IMG/VR virus record: IMGVR_UViG_3300030116_006303
Location: 53,138-73,595 of that record
DNA length: 20,458 nt
Source: a virus
Reading direction: 5' to 3' (one strand)
Below are positions 6,129 to 14,638 of this stretch, in pieces. How positions within the stretch are numbered: position 1 is the stretch's first letter; every line of letters begins with the position of its first letter. Under the pieces are notes generated by a model. That model was not told the origin of the DNA and ran no database searches. It saw only the letters and a list, made by a program, of their open reading frames with translations. Both the position numbers and the translations under genes were made by a program.

Positions 6129-8066
6129 ATGCCTTTTCAAGTATCACCAGGCGTTAATGTAACGGAAATTGATTTAACTACCGTGATTCCCGCTGTCTCC
6201 ACGACGATCGGTGCTATTGCCGGACGTTTTGATTGGGGACCAGTAGATTTGCGAGTATTGGTCGATTCAGAAGAAACATTAACCAGGCAATTTTATAAGC
6301 CAAATTCAAACACGGCTGCGACATACTTTACTGCAGCGAACTTCCTTGCTTATGGCAACGCTTTATTCGTTGTTCGTGTTAAAAACGAAGCAAACAATGC
6401 TACTTCGAGTGGTAATACTGGAGTTCGTATCTTAAATGATGATGATTATGATAATAACTTTTCTACGGGAACGGGTGGTTCAGCCACAGCATGGGTCGCT
6501 AAGTATCCGGGAGCACTAGGTAACTCGTTAAAAGTTTCTATCTGTCAGTCCAATGCTGCGTTTTCAAACGTGGTAACGAGTGCTACTTTCTCATTTACTG
6601 CTGGTAATCAAACAGTAACTACGAGCGCTAACGTCTTTCCAACTATTGCGGTTGGCGATTCACTCGTGCATGCTAACTCTACTGTCTCAATTAATGTCGT
6701 CGTTGATTCAATAGCTGCTACCGGAAGGTCGCTCACCGTTAAAAAAGCGCCGACGCAAGAGGATCTCGGTAGTAACGCATCACTTACGACAACAGCAGGT
6801 GACATCACTCGTCGATGGGAATACTTCAACTTCTTCAATGCTGCTCCAGGAACTTCAAGCTATGCTGCTCGACTCGGCGGTGCTAATGACGAACTTCATA
6901 TCGCAGTTGTTGATGAGGACGGTGAGATCACAGGTATTAAGGGTCAGGTTATCGAGCGGTTTGAAGCTGCCTCGAAAGCATCTGATGCGTTATTCGATGA
7001 CGGAACAAATGCTTTTTACAAAGAAGTCATCAATAATAGATCACAATGGATTTGGTGGGCTGGACATGATCCACAATTAGGGATTACAGGAACACCTACG
7101 GCAACTCAAACATTTACAGCTTCCTCAACAAAACCTCAGACTACATCGATGTCTGGTGGTGATAATGGCGGAAACCCATCGAATGCAGAACTGATTAACG
7201 GATATGATCTATTTGAATCAGCGGAGGATGTGGACGTTTCGCTTATCCTCGGGGCTGCTGCTAATCAGACAGTTGCTACTCACATTATCAACAATATCTG
7301 CGAGACAAGACTTGATTGTATTGTATGTCTCTCGCCAGAGGAAGCCGATGTCGTGAATAACTCGATATATGCTGGTAAGGAAAGAGAAGACATTATTGAG
7401 TTCAGGAATACACTACCTTCAACATCCTATGCGGTGTTAGATAGTACTTGGAAATACCAGTACGATAAGTATAATGATGTCTTCCGTTATGTTCCATCTA
7501 ACGGTGATACAGCCGGTCTCATGGTCCGAACGGACACCACGAGAGATCCTTGGTTCTCACCTGCTGGATTTAACAGGGGTAACATTAAAAACGTCGCTAA
7601 ACTTGCTTTCAATCCACGCAAAGCAGATCGTGACGAATTGTATAAGTCCGGGATCAATCCGATCGTAACATTCCCTGGTCAAGGAACAGTGTTGTTTGGA
7701 GATAAAACTCTCTTAGCAAAACCGAGTGCCTTTGACCGTATTAACGTTCGTAGACTCTTCATTGTCTTAGAAAAAGCAATCTCGACTGCTGCTAAGTTTA
7801 CACTGTTCGAGTTTAACGATGCATTTACTCGGGCTCAATTCCGTAATTTGGTCGAACCATTCCTACGGGATGTGCAGGGTCGTCGTGGTATCTTTGATTT
7901 CCGAGTGGTCTGTGACGAAACAAACAACACAGGTGAGGTCATTGATCGTAACGAATTTATCGGTGACATCTACATTAAGCCGGCACGCTCAATTAACTTC
8001 ATTCAACTCAACTTCATAGCCGTCCGCACTGGGGTTGATTTTGAAGAAATAGTTGGTAAATTCTAA
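6129..8066 (+). CDS. 18: Contractile tail sheath protein gp18
   Basis: A 645-residue protein, close to T4 gp18 (659 aa). The N-terminus (FQVSPGVNVTEIDLTTVIP, then GAIAGRFDWGPVD) and the C-terminal sheath domain (FNDAFTRAQFRNLVEPFLRD, then RGIFDFRVVCDE, and GDIYIKPARSINFIQLNFIA) are typical of phage sheaths. The central part is a more variable beta-rich insertion carrying the outer domain. The subunits form a contractile tube around gp19. The start follows AGGAGA (6115-6120) with a normal gap; an ATG at 6121 is out of frame. Gene 19 follows after 42 bases with its own late promoter. Confidence 0.95.
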   Translation: MPFQVSPGVNVTEIDLTTVIPAVSTTIGAIAGRFDWGPVDLRVLVDSEETLTRQFYKPNSNTAATYFTAANFLAYGNALFVVRVKNEANNATSSGNTGVRILNDDDYDNNFSTGTGGSATAWVAKYPGALGNSLKVSICQSNAAFSNVVTSATFSFTAGNQTVTTSANVFPTIAVGDSLVHANSTVSINVVVDSIAATGRSLTVKKAPTQEDLGSNASLTTTAGDITRRWEYFNFFNAAPGTSSYAARLGGANDELHIAVVDEDGEITGIKGQVIERFEAASKASDALFDDGTNAFYKEVINNRSQWIWWAGHDPQLGITGTPTATQTFTASSTKPQTTSMSGGDNGGNPSNAELINGYDLFESAEDVDVSLILGAAANQTVATHIINNICETRLDCIVCLSPEEADVVNNSIYAGKEREDIIEFRNTLPSTSYAVLDSTWKYQYDKYNDVFRYVPSNGDTAGLMVRTDTTRDPWFSPAGFNRGNIKNVAKLAFNPRKADRDELYKSGINPIVTFPGQGTVLFGDKTLLAKPSAFDRINVRRLFIVLEKAISTAAKFTLFEFNDAFTRAQFRNLVEPFLRDVQGRRGIFDFRVVCDETNNTGEVIDRNEFIGDIYIKPARSINFIQLNFIAVRTGVDFEEIVGKF

Positions 8067-8098
8067 TCGGGCAATATAAATAATAGAGAGAATTAGGA
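8061..8098 (+). promoter_or_regulatory. Imperfect inverted repeat around gene 19 late promoter and ribosome-binding site
   Basis: TTCTAAT (8061-8067, including the gene 18 stop) can pair with ATTAGGA (8092-8098): seven pairs, one of them G-U. The 24-base loop contains TATAAATA, and the right arm holds AGGA of the Shine-Dalgarno sequence. The stem is short and could be chance. Confidence 0.3.
8075..8082 (+). promoter_or_regulatory. T4-type late promoter box for gene 19
   Basis: Exact TATAAATA in the 42-base gap between genes 18 and 19, 26 bases before the ATG of the tail-tube gene. Confidence 0.8.
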
Positions 8099-8108
8099 GA
8101 ATATAAAA

Positions 8109-8657
8109 ATGGCTTTTTCTGTACAAGAGTTTCAGGGACAAATGGAGTTTGGGGGTGCCCGTCCCTCACTCTTCGAAGTAAATATTACTAACCCCTTCAA
8201 CAGTGCCGCAGATGATAAGGTAAGGTTTATGGCAAAGGCGGCTCAGGTCCCCGGCACAAACCTTACACCAATCACTGTAAACTACTTCGGGCGCCCTGTA
8301 AAATTTGCTGGTAATAGAACATATGAAGACTGGACTGTTACTATCATTAATGATGAGGATTTCGCAGTTCGTGCGGGTCTTGAGGAATGGGTGCAAAGTA
8401 TTAATAGCACACAGGGTAACTTGCGACTTACTGGTGCAAATCCAGAAGCTTATAAGTCACAAGGGCAGGTTATTCATTACGGTAAACAAGGCGAAATCAT
8501 TCGCGAGTATAAGTTTGTTGGATTATTCCCAACGGTACTCGCACCAATTGAACTATCTTGGGACACCGCAGATGCTATTGAAGAATACACCGTAACTTGG
8601 ACTTATGACTTCTTCACGGTAGACGTCGCAACCGCCTTCGGTGGTCTTATCAACTAA
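8109..8657 (+). CDS. 19: Tail tube protein gp19
   Basis: A 182-residue protein matching gp19, the stacked-hexamer tube inside the sheath (163 aa in T4). It shows the family series FEVNITNPF, FMAKAAQVPGTNLTPI, VKFAGNRTYEDWTVTIINDEDF, IREYKFVGLFPT and ELSWDTADAIEEYTVTWTYDFF. Each parallels T4 gp19 segments such as GDRTFDDWTVTVMND and the C-terminal EIQTFEVTLALDYW. AGGAGA (8095-8100) sits eight bases before the ATG. The gene ends 18 bases before a strong intrinsic terminator, so 18/19 transcription is closed here. A second protein of similar fold is encoded at 18496-19038. Confidence 0.95.
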   Translation: MAFSVQEFQGQMEFGGARPSLFEVNITNPFNSAADDKVRFMAKAAQVPGTNLTPITVNYFGRPVKFAGNRTYEDWTVTIINDEDFAVRAGLEEWVQSINSTQGNLRLTGANPEAYKSQGQVIHYGKQGEIIREYKFVGLFPTVLAPIELSWDTADAIEEYTVTWTYDFFTVDVATAFGGLIN

Positions 8658-8675
8658 TATTTTTTATATTACATC

Positions 8676-8702
8676 AAAAGGGAGCTTCGGCTCCCTTTTT
8701 TT
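8676..8702 (+). terminator. Intrinsic terminator after gene 19
   Basis: The perfect stem AAAAGGGAGC / GCTCCCTTTT closes a TTCG tetraloop (8686-8689) and is followed by a T run to 8702. The C(UUCG)G loop is unusually stable. It separates the sheath/tube unit from the portal gene. The terminator after gene 23 has the same core. Confidence 0.92.
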
Positions 8703-8716
8703 ATGTTTTTCGCCAT

Positions 8717-8724
8717 TATAAATA
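8717..8724 (+). promoter_or_regulatory. T4-type late promoter box for gene 20
   Basis: Exact TATAAATA between the gene 19 terminator and the portal gene, 34 bases before the ATG. It restarts late transcription for gene 20 and probably the collagen-like gene. Confidence 0.8.
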
Positions 8725-8758
8725 ATAAAAATAATACTTATAGCATAGGATCAATATA

Positions 8759-10375
8759 ATGGCAGAACTATTTGGTTTTACTATCGCTCGTAAAAAAACC
8801 GAAGATGAACAAGAAAATCTTCCATCTATTGTATCGCCCACTATTGAGGACGGATCTATTGAGATTGCACCGGGTGGCGCATATGGAACCTACGTCGATA
8901 TGGAGGGCAAAGCAAAGACTGAAGGTGATCTTGTTTCTAAATACCGTGAAATGTCTATACAACCAGAATGTGATTATGCAATTCAAGACATCGTAAACGA
9001 AGCGATTGTAGTAGACGAGAACTCAGGCCCATGTGAAATTGTTTTGGATAAATTAGAATATCCAAATGCAATCAAGAAAAAAATTCGTGAGGGTTACAAG
9101 CATGTATTTAAATTGCTTGACTTTCAGAATAATGCTTATGATATTTTTAGAAAGTGGTACATTGATGGTAGATTATACTACAACATCGTAATTGATGAAA
9201 CAAATCCAAGAGCCGGCATTAAAGACTTGAGGTATATTGACCCTCGCAAGATTCGAAAGATTAAAGAACCCATCAAAGATAAAGACAAGAGAACAGGTGC
9301 TACAGTATATCGTGGATCTAAGGAGTACTACTTTTATAACCCAAAAGGTATTACAACTCAGAATCAATCACAGGGTGTAAAGATTGCGAAAGACTCAGTC
9401 TGCTATGTCAATTCCGGCATACTTGATAATAGAAATAATCTGATATATTCACATCTACACAAGGCTATAAAACCACTTAATCAGCTTCGTATGCTGGAAG
9501 ATGCAGTTGTGATTTATAGACTCGCACGTGCCCCAGAGCGCCGTATATTTTACATTGATGTTGGTAACCTTCCAAAGATGAAGGCGGAGCAATATCTTCG
9601 TGATATGATGGTCAAGCATAAAAACAAACTCACATATGATGCACAGACTGGTGAAGTTCGTGATGATCGTAAATTTATGACCATGCTGGAAGATTTTTGG
9701 TTACCACGTCGAGAGGGCGGCCGAGGAACTGAAATCACGACATTACCTGGTGGTCAGAATCTTGGTGAGATGGAAGATGTGGATTATTTTCGGCGCAAGC
9801 TTTACAAGTCACTCAATGTACCTACAGCGCGCATGGAACAAGAAAATCAATTCCAACTTGGTCGTGCATCTGAAATTACACGTGATGAACTAAAATTTAA
9901 TAAATTTATTAAGCGATTAAGAAGTAAATTTACAACGCTATTTGATGAATTGTTAGAGATTCATCTTGCACTCACGGGTGTTACCACTCGTAAGGAATGG
10001 CAGGAAATGAAGCAGGATATCTACTATGACTTCATGGAAGATAACCACTTCACGGAACTCAAAGACACTGAGATTCTCACTGAAAGATTGCGTCTGCTTG
10101 GAGACATTGATTCGTATGCCGGCAAGTACTTTTCAGAACAGTGGATTCGTACAAATGTTCTTCGTATGACTGAAGATGAAGTTGCGGAGATTGAAAAACA
10201 AATAAATCAAGAAGGTGGTGGTGAAGATCCAGAGGATGAAGAGCCCATGGAAGAGGTTATTCACGATGAAATTATAGAAGAAATATTTCAACCACCAGAA
10301 GAGATGACTGAGGAAGAAAAGAAACTTGTAGAAAAGATGACAAAAGTTTTAGACGATGTCTTGACAGAGGACTGA
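8759..10375 (+). CDS. 20: Portal vertex protein gp20
   Basis: A 538-residue protein (T4 gp20 is 524 aa) with the portal hallmarks: YREMSIQPECDYAIQDIVNE near residue 62, FRKWYIDGRLYYN near 129, RLARAPERRIFYIDVGNLPK near 254, EDFWLPRREGG followed by GTEITTLPGG near 310, and SLNVPTARME near 350. The dodecamer starts prohead assembly and is the DNA channel and dock for gp17 and the neck. The last 60 residues are strongly acidic. The Shine-Dalgarno is AGGA (8747-8750). The stop is three bases before the preferred start of the collagen-like gene, suggesting joint transcription. Confidence 0.96.
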   Translation: MAELFGFTIARKKTEDEQENLPSIVSPTIEDGSIEIAPGGAYGTYVDMEGKAKTEGDLVSKYREMSIQPECDYAIQDIVNEAIVVDENSGPCEIVLDKLEYPNAIKKKIREGYKHVFKLLDFQNNAYDIFRKWYIDGRLYYNIVIDETNPRAGIKDLRYIDPRKIRKIKEPIKDKDKRTGATVYRGSKEYYFYNPKGITTQNQSQGVKIAKDSVCYVNSGILDNRNNLIYSHLHKAIKPLNQLRMLEDAVVIYRLARAPERRIFYIDVGNLPKMKAEQYLRDMMVKHKNKLTYDAQTGEVRDDRKFMTMLEDFWLPRREGGRGTEITTLPGGQNLGEMEDVDYFRRKLYKSLNVPTARMEQENQFQLGRASEITRDELKFNKFIKRLRSKFTTLFDELLEIHLALTGVTTRKEWQEMKQDIYYDFMEDNHFTELKDTEILTERLRLLGDIDSYAGKYFSEQWIRTNVLRMTEDEVAEIEKQINQEGGGEDPEDEEPMEEVIHDEIIEEIFQPPEEMTEEEKKLVEKMTKVLDDVLTED

Positions 10376-10378
10376 TTG

Positions 10379-12169
10379 ATGTCGAATGAGATCAGAGATG
10401 CAAAAATTCTTTCTGCTGCTATAAAATATGCAGATAAAAAAATTGCAGAAATCCAAGAAGAAATACACGAACCAGTAATTGTCGAGGGTCCTCCAGGACC
10501 ACAGGGCCCTGTTGGTCCTCAAGGTGAAAAGGGTGACACTGGCCCGGAGCGTCGAATTGTAATTGAAGCGAAAGGGCCTGTAGGTCCTCAAGGAGTACCC
10601 GGTCATACATTCGAAAAGGCTTACATCGAGGATGATAAACTATATTTGCTCAGAGAAGACGGCGAAGTATTTTCAGTTGGTAAAGTAATCGGACCACGTG
10701 GCGGTCAAGGTATTCCTGGTGAGCAAGGAATACAGGGTGAAGTCGGACCGCAGGGGCCTCAAGGGCTCATTGGTGAACAGGGCCCTCAGGGTCTTACTGG
10801 TAGACGAGGTACACGAGGTGAAAAGGGAGAACAAGGAGAACGAGGCCCACGTGGGTTTATTGGCGAACAAGGAACTCCTGGTGTACCCGGATTAAAAGGC
10901 GATAGGGGTGAAAAAGGTGACCCGGGTGATAAGGGTGAAAAAGGCGACCCGGGTGATATTGGTATGCAAGGTTTACGAGGCCCACAGGGTCCACAAGGAC
11001 CTATCGGTGAACAGGGTCCACAGGGCTTACCGGGTATTGACGGCACACAAGTCGATCTACAACCGCAACTTGATGTTCTACAAGAAGGAGTTGAAGAAAG
11101 AATCGTTGCATTCTCAGCCGAAATCAATTCAAGAATGGATAAGATTGCGATGAGTTCAGGATCAGGAAGCGGCGAGGTAAGACTCGAGTTTCTTGATGAT
11201 GTCGATAGGGCAACGGCAAAAGTTAACGGTAAGTTCCTTAAATATGATTCTGCATCAAAAAAATTTGTTGGTGCTGATGCTAGCGGTGGAGGATCCAGCG
11301 GTGTTAGTAATAGTTTTGTTACTTCCACATTTATATCAAACACAGCAGCTCGAGCATTAATAAATGATAGGATACAGGTCGCAAATGCTACATCGACTTT
11401 TCAGACTAAAACGGTTGAACGGGCTGCTCTCGCCAACACGAATGCATTTATAGCCACTAAACTCAACTCAAATAACCCAACCATAACTGGTACAATTAGT
11501 GCGAACGGCTCGGTTGGTACAGCCGGATTCGTTTTGAAATCTGCTGGTTCTGGGAATCCAGCATATTGGGACGCAGCAAGTGGTGGTAGTAGCATTACGG
11601 GTATTACTGATAATAGCACTGGAACTGCGCTTACATTAAATTCAAATAATGCAGTTACTGCCGCACAACCAATGCTTTTTTCAAATGGTTTTCATGTTGG
11701 CGGTGCAGGCACTGCGAATAAATTAGATGATTTTGAAGTAGGTACTTTTACGGCTGGTCTTGCACCACAGACCAGTGGCAGTATAACCTTAGATACATCG
11801 AGACCGAGCGGCATTTATCAAAAAATAGGAAATATGGTATTTGTTCAAGGATTAGTTTTCATCTCTTCCGTTTCTAGTCCTCAAGGTGAATTGTTCTTTA
11901 CTGGATTGCCTTTTACGGTTGCCTCTTGGGGAGGAAGCAACGAAACAATTTACAGAAAAGGAACTATAGATTTTTATTTTGGATTTTTAGCAAGTAATGT
12001 TGTAGCCGATGTAATAGGAAGACCTTGGAGTGGTCAAACTTATGCTCGTGTGGCTCATGATTTTAATACGACTAGCACAACTCAAAATACATTTGCCCCA
12101 CTCATCGATAGCGGCACGCAATATTTCCAGTTTAAAGGTTTCTATCCTGTTTCAACTTGGTCAGATTAG
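10379..12169 (+). CDS. Collagen-like repeat fibre protein
   Basis: A 596-residue protein with three Gly-X-Y blocks at about residues 37-55, 66-75 and 105-222; the last holds about 39 triplets. Such repeats fold as a trimeric collagen-like triple helix in phage fibres. A helical N-terminus (1-36) could anchor it. After the collagen a linker of about 110 residues leads to a C-terminal domain starting near [10 protein letters not shown] (about 454), with [12 protein letters not shown] and later beta-rich motifs seen in marine phage fibre tips. No enzyme site is visible. ATG 10379 has AGAGGA seven bases upstream; the TTG at 10376 adds one residue. It may be a head fibre or tail fibre. Its place between portal and prohead-core genes is unlike T4. 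Confidence 0.75.
   Translation: MSNEIRDAKILSAAIKYADKKIAEIQEEIHEPVIVEGPPGPQGPVGPQGEKGDTGPERRIVIEAKGPVGPQGVPGHTFEKAYIEDDKLYLLREDGEVFSVGKVIGPRGGQGIPGEQGIQGEVGPQGPQGLIGEQGPQGLTGRRGTRGEKGEQGERGPRGFIGEQGTPGVPGLKGDRGEKGDPGDKGEKGDPGDIGMQGLRGPQGPQGPIGEQGPQGLPGIDGTQVDLQPQLDVLQEGVEERIVAFSAEINSRMDKIAMSSGSGSGEVRLEFLDDVDRATAKVNGKFLKYDSASKKFVGADASGGGSSGVSNSFVTSTFISNTAARALINDRIQVANATSTFQTKTVERAALANTNAFIATKLNSNNPTITGTISANGSVGTAGFVLKSAGSGNPAYWDAASGGSSITGITDNSTGTALTLNSNNAVTAAQPMLFSNGFHVGGAGTANKLDDFEVGTFTAGLAPQTSGSITLDTSRPSGIYQKIGNMVFVQGLVFISSVSSPQGELFFTGLPFTVASWGGSNETIYRKGTIDFYFGFLASNVVADVIGRPWSGQTYARVAHDFNTTSTTQNTFAPLIDSGTQYFQFKGFYPVSTWSD
10906..10958 (+). repeat. 27-base tandem direct repeat within collagen-coding DNA
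   Basis: Bases 10906-10931 and 10933-10958 are two copies of a 27-base unit, differing at one compared position (T at 10918, C at 10945). Each encodes GEKGDPGD plus one residue, three Gly-X-Y triplets. Such units can expand or contract by slippage or recombination. Confidence 0.8.
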
Positions 12170-12177
12170 AGGTTATT

Positions 12178-12381
12178 ATGTCACTTACAGAAGAAACAAC
12201 GATTGCTAGCATCGAGGTCGATACTATAAATAAAATAATTTGTGTTGTAAATAAAAATGTTATCAAAAAAGATGATGTTATGATTGGATCTGAATTTACA
12301 AAATCTTTTATAAATGAAGGAGATGATTATAGCGGACAGCCAGCTCAAGTTAGAGCTGTATGCGATTCAATATTTTCATAG
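12178..12381 (+). CDS. Small conserved phage protein, first of two tandem paralogues
   Basis: A 67-residue protein beginning MSLTEETTIASIEV. It is clearly related to the next protein: both begin M(S/A)LTEE, have I.V near residue 13, VIK(K/R)D.V near 28-33, and a P/E-G-D-D turn followed by (Q/R).R...(N/D). Such proteins often follow fibre genes in marine phages, but their function is not known to me. The start is ATG 12178 with TAGAGG upstream; the TTG at 12157 lies inside the fibre gene. An internal TATAAATA at 12225 may be chance. Its position suggests co-expression with the fibre. Confidence 0.7.
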   Translation: MSLTEETTIASIEVDTINKIICVVNKNVIKKDDVMIGSEFTKSFINEGDDYSGQPAQVRAVCDSIFS

Positions 12382-12389
12382 GGTAAAAA

Positions 12390-12656
12390 ATGGCATTAAC
12401 AGAAGAAAAAGTTATCGATAAAATTGAAGTGGTTGGTGATTATTATCACATACAAGTGAGAGAAGCTCATGTGATAAAACGAGATGGAGTCGAAATATCA
12501 AAAAGATATTCCAGAAGAGTTGTAAATCCGGGGGATGATGTTTCTAGTGATGACCAAAGAATACGCAATATAGCCAACGCCCTTCATACGGCTGATGTTA
12601 TTACAGCTTTACAAAATAATCAAAAAGAAACCGAAGCAATTTTTAATAATTTATAA
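12390..12656 (+). CDS. Small conserved phage protein, second of two tandem paralogues
   Basis: An 88-residue protein beginning MALTEEKVIDKIEVVG, with HVIKRDGVEISKRYSRRVVNPGDD in the middle. It is a paralogue of the preceding 67-residue protein with about 22 extra C-terminal residues (TALQNNQKETEAIFNNL region). The family is familiar from marine phages next to fibre genes, but no function is known to me; the small beta-rich core could be a chaperone or a virion part. It starts nine bases after the upstream stop with only a weak GGG Shine-Dalgarno. Its stop codon overlaps the late box for the next gene. Confidence 0.75.
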   Translation: MALTEEKVIDKIEVVGDYYHIQVREAHVIKRDGVEISKRYSRRVVNPGDDVSSDDQRIRNIANALHTADVITALQNNQKETEAIFNNL

Positions 12657-12659
12657 ATA
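12652..12659 (+). promoter_or_regulatory. T4-type late promoter box for the gp67-like gene
   Basis: Exact TATAAATA overlapping the stop codon of the preceding gene, 21 bases before the ATG at 12681. AGGAGA (12670-12675) lies in the leader. Confidence 0.75.
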
Positions 12660-12680
12660 ATAGTGAAATAGGAGATCGAA

Positions 12681-12908
12681 ATGAATGATACTATTAGAGA
12701 TGCAATTATTGCTCTACAGAACGGTGAATCATCAAAATTTAAAGATACGATAAATACCGAACTGATGTCTCGAGCAATGGATGCGATACAAGTGCAAAAA
12801 ATTTCAGCTGGTCAAGCATTCTTTGATGAGCCTGAGGCCGAAATTGATGTAGAAGATGAAATCGACTCAGAACATATGCCAGAGGAAGAACCCGATGAAG
12901 AAGTTTAA
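12681..12908 (+). CDS. 67: Small acidic prohead core protein, gp67-like
   Basis: A 75-residue protein beginning MNDTIRDAIIALQNGESSKFKD. A helical N-terminal half (to about residue 50) is followed by a very acidic tail rich in Asp and Glu. Size (T4 gp67 is 80 aa), charge and place between portal and protease genes fit a prohead core protein, which packs with gp22 inside the prohead and is cut by gp21. The N-terminal pattern with ALQNG and an amphipathic helix is typical of gp67-like annotations in marine T4-like phages. It overlaps the next gene by 14 bases. The family is assigned by context and composition, so the symbol is tentative. Confidence 0.6.
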   Translation: MNDTIRDAIIALQNGESSKFKDTINTELMSRAMDAIQVQKISAGQAFFDEPEAEIDVEDEIDSEHMPEEEPDEEV

Positions 12909-13464
12909 AGACTTAATCGAGGCTGATGCAAAAGATTACAAGGGTGACGACGAAAGTCAAAAGGATTATGATACAGCATCATCCGATGAAGAAAAGTTTA
13001 AGCAGCTGCATTTTACTCATAATGCTGATCTTGCTAAGATCGGACGTGAGCACCCAGTAGCACCAGATTATGTTTTTAGCGGTGAGCGTCCTGGTGGAGC
13101 AAAAGGTGATGCTGGAGCTGATCATAAAGGTTATGATAAACCAGGTGAACCTATCCTGAAGACCTATAAAGATTTTGTTACGAGTATGCGCTCAGCGGCA
13201 AAACCAGGTGGAGATAAGGCTCCCGTAATGCAGGGATCGTCTAAAATCAAAGAAGAAGTCGAGTATATCGATGAGGCATTTAAAAAAGGGATGCTGAAAC
13301 TTAAAGACGGTAAATCAGTAAAAGTTGATGAAGCAACTGCAAAGATGCTGAACAATGCCATGAAACAACTCAATCCCGGCAATCGTAAAAAGATGGAAAC
13401 CGAAGCAATGAAGGATAAGAAATCTTTCGATGCGATGGTTACTTTTGCAAAAGCTGCAACGTAG
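12895..13464 (+). CDS. Probable prohead core protein (gp68-like position)
   Basis: A 189-residue charged protein. Its start (ATG 12895, AGAGGAAG upstream) lies within the end of the gp67-like gene, so the two are probably coupled. It begins MKKFKDLIEADAK and has a likely gp21 cut site, LIE followed by A10. A second candidate is YIDE followed by A128. The C-terminal section (DEATAKMLNNAMKQLNPGNR, then KKMETEAMKDKKSF) is a conserved helical segment I associate with T4-like marine phages. Length and order match T4 gene 68 (141 aa), but sequence similarity to T4 gp68 cannot be judged by eye. Likely role: internal scaffold or core of the prohead. Confidence 0.5.
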   Translation: MKKFKDLIEADAKDYKGDDESQKDYDTASSDEEKFKQLHFTHNADLAKIGREHPVAPDYVFSGERPGGAKGDAGADHKGYDKPGEPILKTYKDFVTSMRSAAKPGGDKAPVMQGSSKIKEEVEYIDEAFKKGMLKLKDGKSVKVDEATAKMLNNAMKQLNPGNRKKMETEAMKDKKSFDAMVTFAKAAT

Positions 13465-13473
13465 GAGTGACAC

Positions 13474-13752
13474 ATGCCAGATCAAACAGATAAATTTCAA
13501 TTTCATCCAGCAACATTCGAGGGTCCTGCTACAAAAGCATTTGCCATTACATCGAATGAGAGTGCTAATGTCGCATTTACAACACGAGCTGTATATGTTG
13601 GTTCGGCGGGTAACTTAGTTGTCGAGATGGCAGATGATGCATCGGGAACAACCACCACTTTCACTGCGGTTCCAGCAGGAACGACTTTGCCGATTCGTAT
13701 TCGTAAAGTTCGCACTGTAGGTACGGCAAACTCAGTGGTTGGGTTGTACTAA
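13474..13752 (+). CDS. Spike-base-like protein (RcGTA Rcc01079-type family)
   Basis: A 92-residue beta-rich protein. Its pattern (FAITSNESANV, TRAVYVGSAGNLVVEM, FTAVPAGTTLPIRIRKV, then ending VVGLY) resembles the family that includes the head-spike base protein of the Rhodobacter gene transfer agent. Those proteins sit on the capsid and anchor a fibre. TAGGAG (13462-13467), overlapping the previous stop, is its ribosome-binding site. A LamG-like fibre gene follows after 16 bases, paralleling base-plus-fibre pairs in gene transfer agents. Family membership is from remembered motif pattern; a capsid location is inferred. Confidence 0.6.
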   Translation: MPDQTDKFQFHPATFEGPATKAFAITSNESANVAFTTRAVYVGSAGNLVVEMADDASGTTTTFTAVPAGTTLPIRIRKVRTVGTANSVVGLY

Positions 13753-13768
13753 AAAGAAGGGCATCGTT

Positions 13769-14638
13769 ATGAAATTAGGTGTCGGTGTCTCACCAACAAC
13801 TTCAATAGTTGCATCACAAACAGCAGCGGTTATTTCTGCTGCTGGTGGCGGAGGTGCTAGTCCGACCATAGAATCTATACGTGAGTCCCGTGTGTTTACG
13901 TGGGATGCTTCGATTTCGACTACATCTCAAACAGTCGCCAATCAAGAAACATCTCCAGCAGATGGCTCATCGCAGACGACATATGATGCTGTCCGAGGCA
14001 CTGGAACTGGTTCAGATTCACGTGATCCGAACTATGACAGCGGTAATAAATACTATTCGCAAACATCAGCATCATCTCTTGATTTTATTACCATGCAAGG
14101 GATCAAGACGACCACAGCATTTACGCATTCACTGCATAAAGCTGGAGCGGAATTTACAATAGAAATAGGAATACACCAGCCAAACTTGACTGGTGGGTTT
14201 TGGGTGATTACTGCAGAGGATACTAATGACACTGGTATTTCTCTTCAGCAAGTTGACTCCGGTAAAATGGGATTCTTTTGTCATAGAGGCACATCTGGAT
14301 CATTCGCTTTCTCTCAAAAGACGTCTGGCGTACTAGCAAGTGGTAGAAATCATGTTGTTCTATCTGTGGATGAGGGAGGTGCTACTAACAGTAGTTTCTT
14401 CTATGTTAATGATTCTACAGAAGTTGAATTTACAACGAGTTACTCTAGTCCATCGACGGGAAACACTACTACGAACTGGCACTGGTTGACTAGCTTGCTT
14501 GACGGAAACACAAGTAATCCAAGATTCCAGGTACCACAAAACTGCGGCATAGGTTACTTCGCAATTTATAATAAGGCAGTAAGTACAGCTGAAGCAACAA
14601 TTCTTTATGACAACGCACCTACAAGATATCAGGTATAG
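13769..14638 (+). CDS. Fibre or decoration protein with LamG/concanavalin-like domain
   Basis: A 289-residue protein with a short N-terminal anchor (Ala/Gly-rich to about residue 37), then a beta-sandwich of about 240 residues that looks like a LamG/concanavalin-A-like lectin fold: AEFTIEIGIH, GISLQQVDSGKMGFFCH, GRNHVVLSVDEGG, SSFFYVNDSTEVEF and a final IGYFAIYNKAVSTAEATILYDN. Such domains bind carbohydrate, so attachment to capsid-external sugars or the host surface is plausible. ATG 13769 follows AAGAAGG (13754-13760); the frame also opens at TTG 13739 inside the spike-base gene. It starts 16 bases after that gene and probably forms a pair with it. Fold assignment is by eye. Confidence 0.6.
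   Translation: MKLGVGVSPTTSIVASQTAAVISAAGGGGASPTIESIRESRVFTWDASISTTSQTVANQETSPADGSSQTTYDAVRGTGTGSDSRDPNYDSGNKYYSQTSASSLDFITMQGIKTTTAFTHSLHKAGAEFTIEIGIHQPNLTGGFWVITAEDTNDTGISLQQVDSGKMGFFCHRGTSGSFAFSQKTSGVLASGRNHVVLSVDEGGATNSSFFYVNDSTEVEFTTSYSSPSTGNTTTNWHWLTSLLDGNTSNPRFQVPQNCGIGYFAIYNKAVSTAEATILYDNAPTRYQV

Noticed and set aside
6799-7080. 93-residue open frame within gene 18, and similar frames at 7474-7668 and 7819-8019
   Set aside because: They are out-of-frame shadows inside a well-identified sheath gene, without start signals.
10786-11343. 185-residue minus-strand open frame rich in Pro, Cys and Gly
   Set aside because: It is the complement of the Gly-X-Y repeat DNA; its own repeat pattern mirrors the collagen codons and it has no ribosome-binding site.
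12225-12232. TATAAATA inside the 67-residue gene
   Set aside because: It lies in coding sequence 165 bases before the next ATG, unlike the nine boxes in intergenic gaps, and AT-rich codons can make it by chance.
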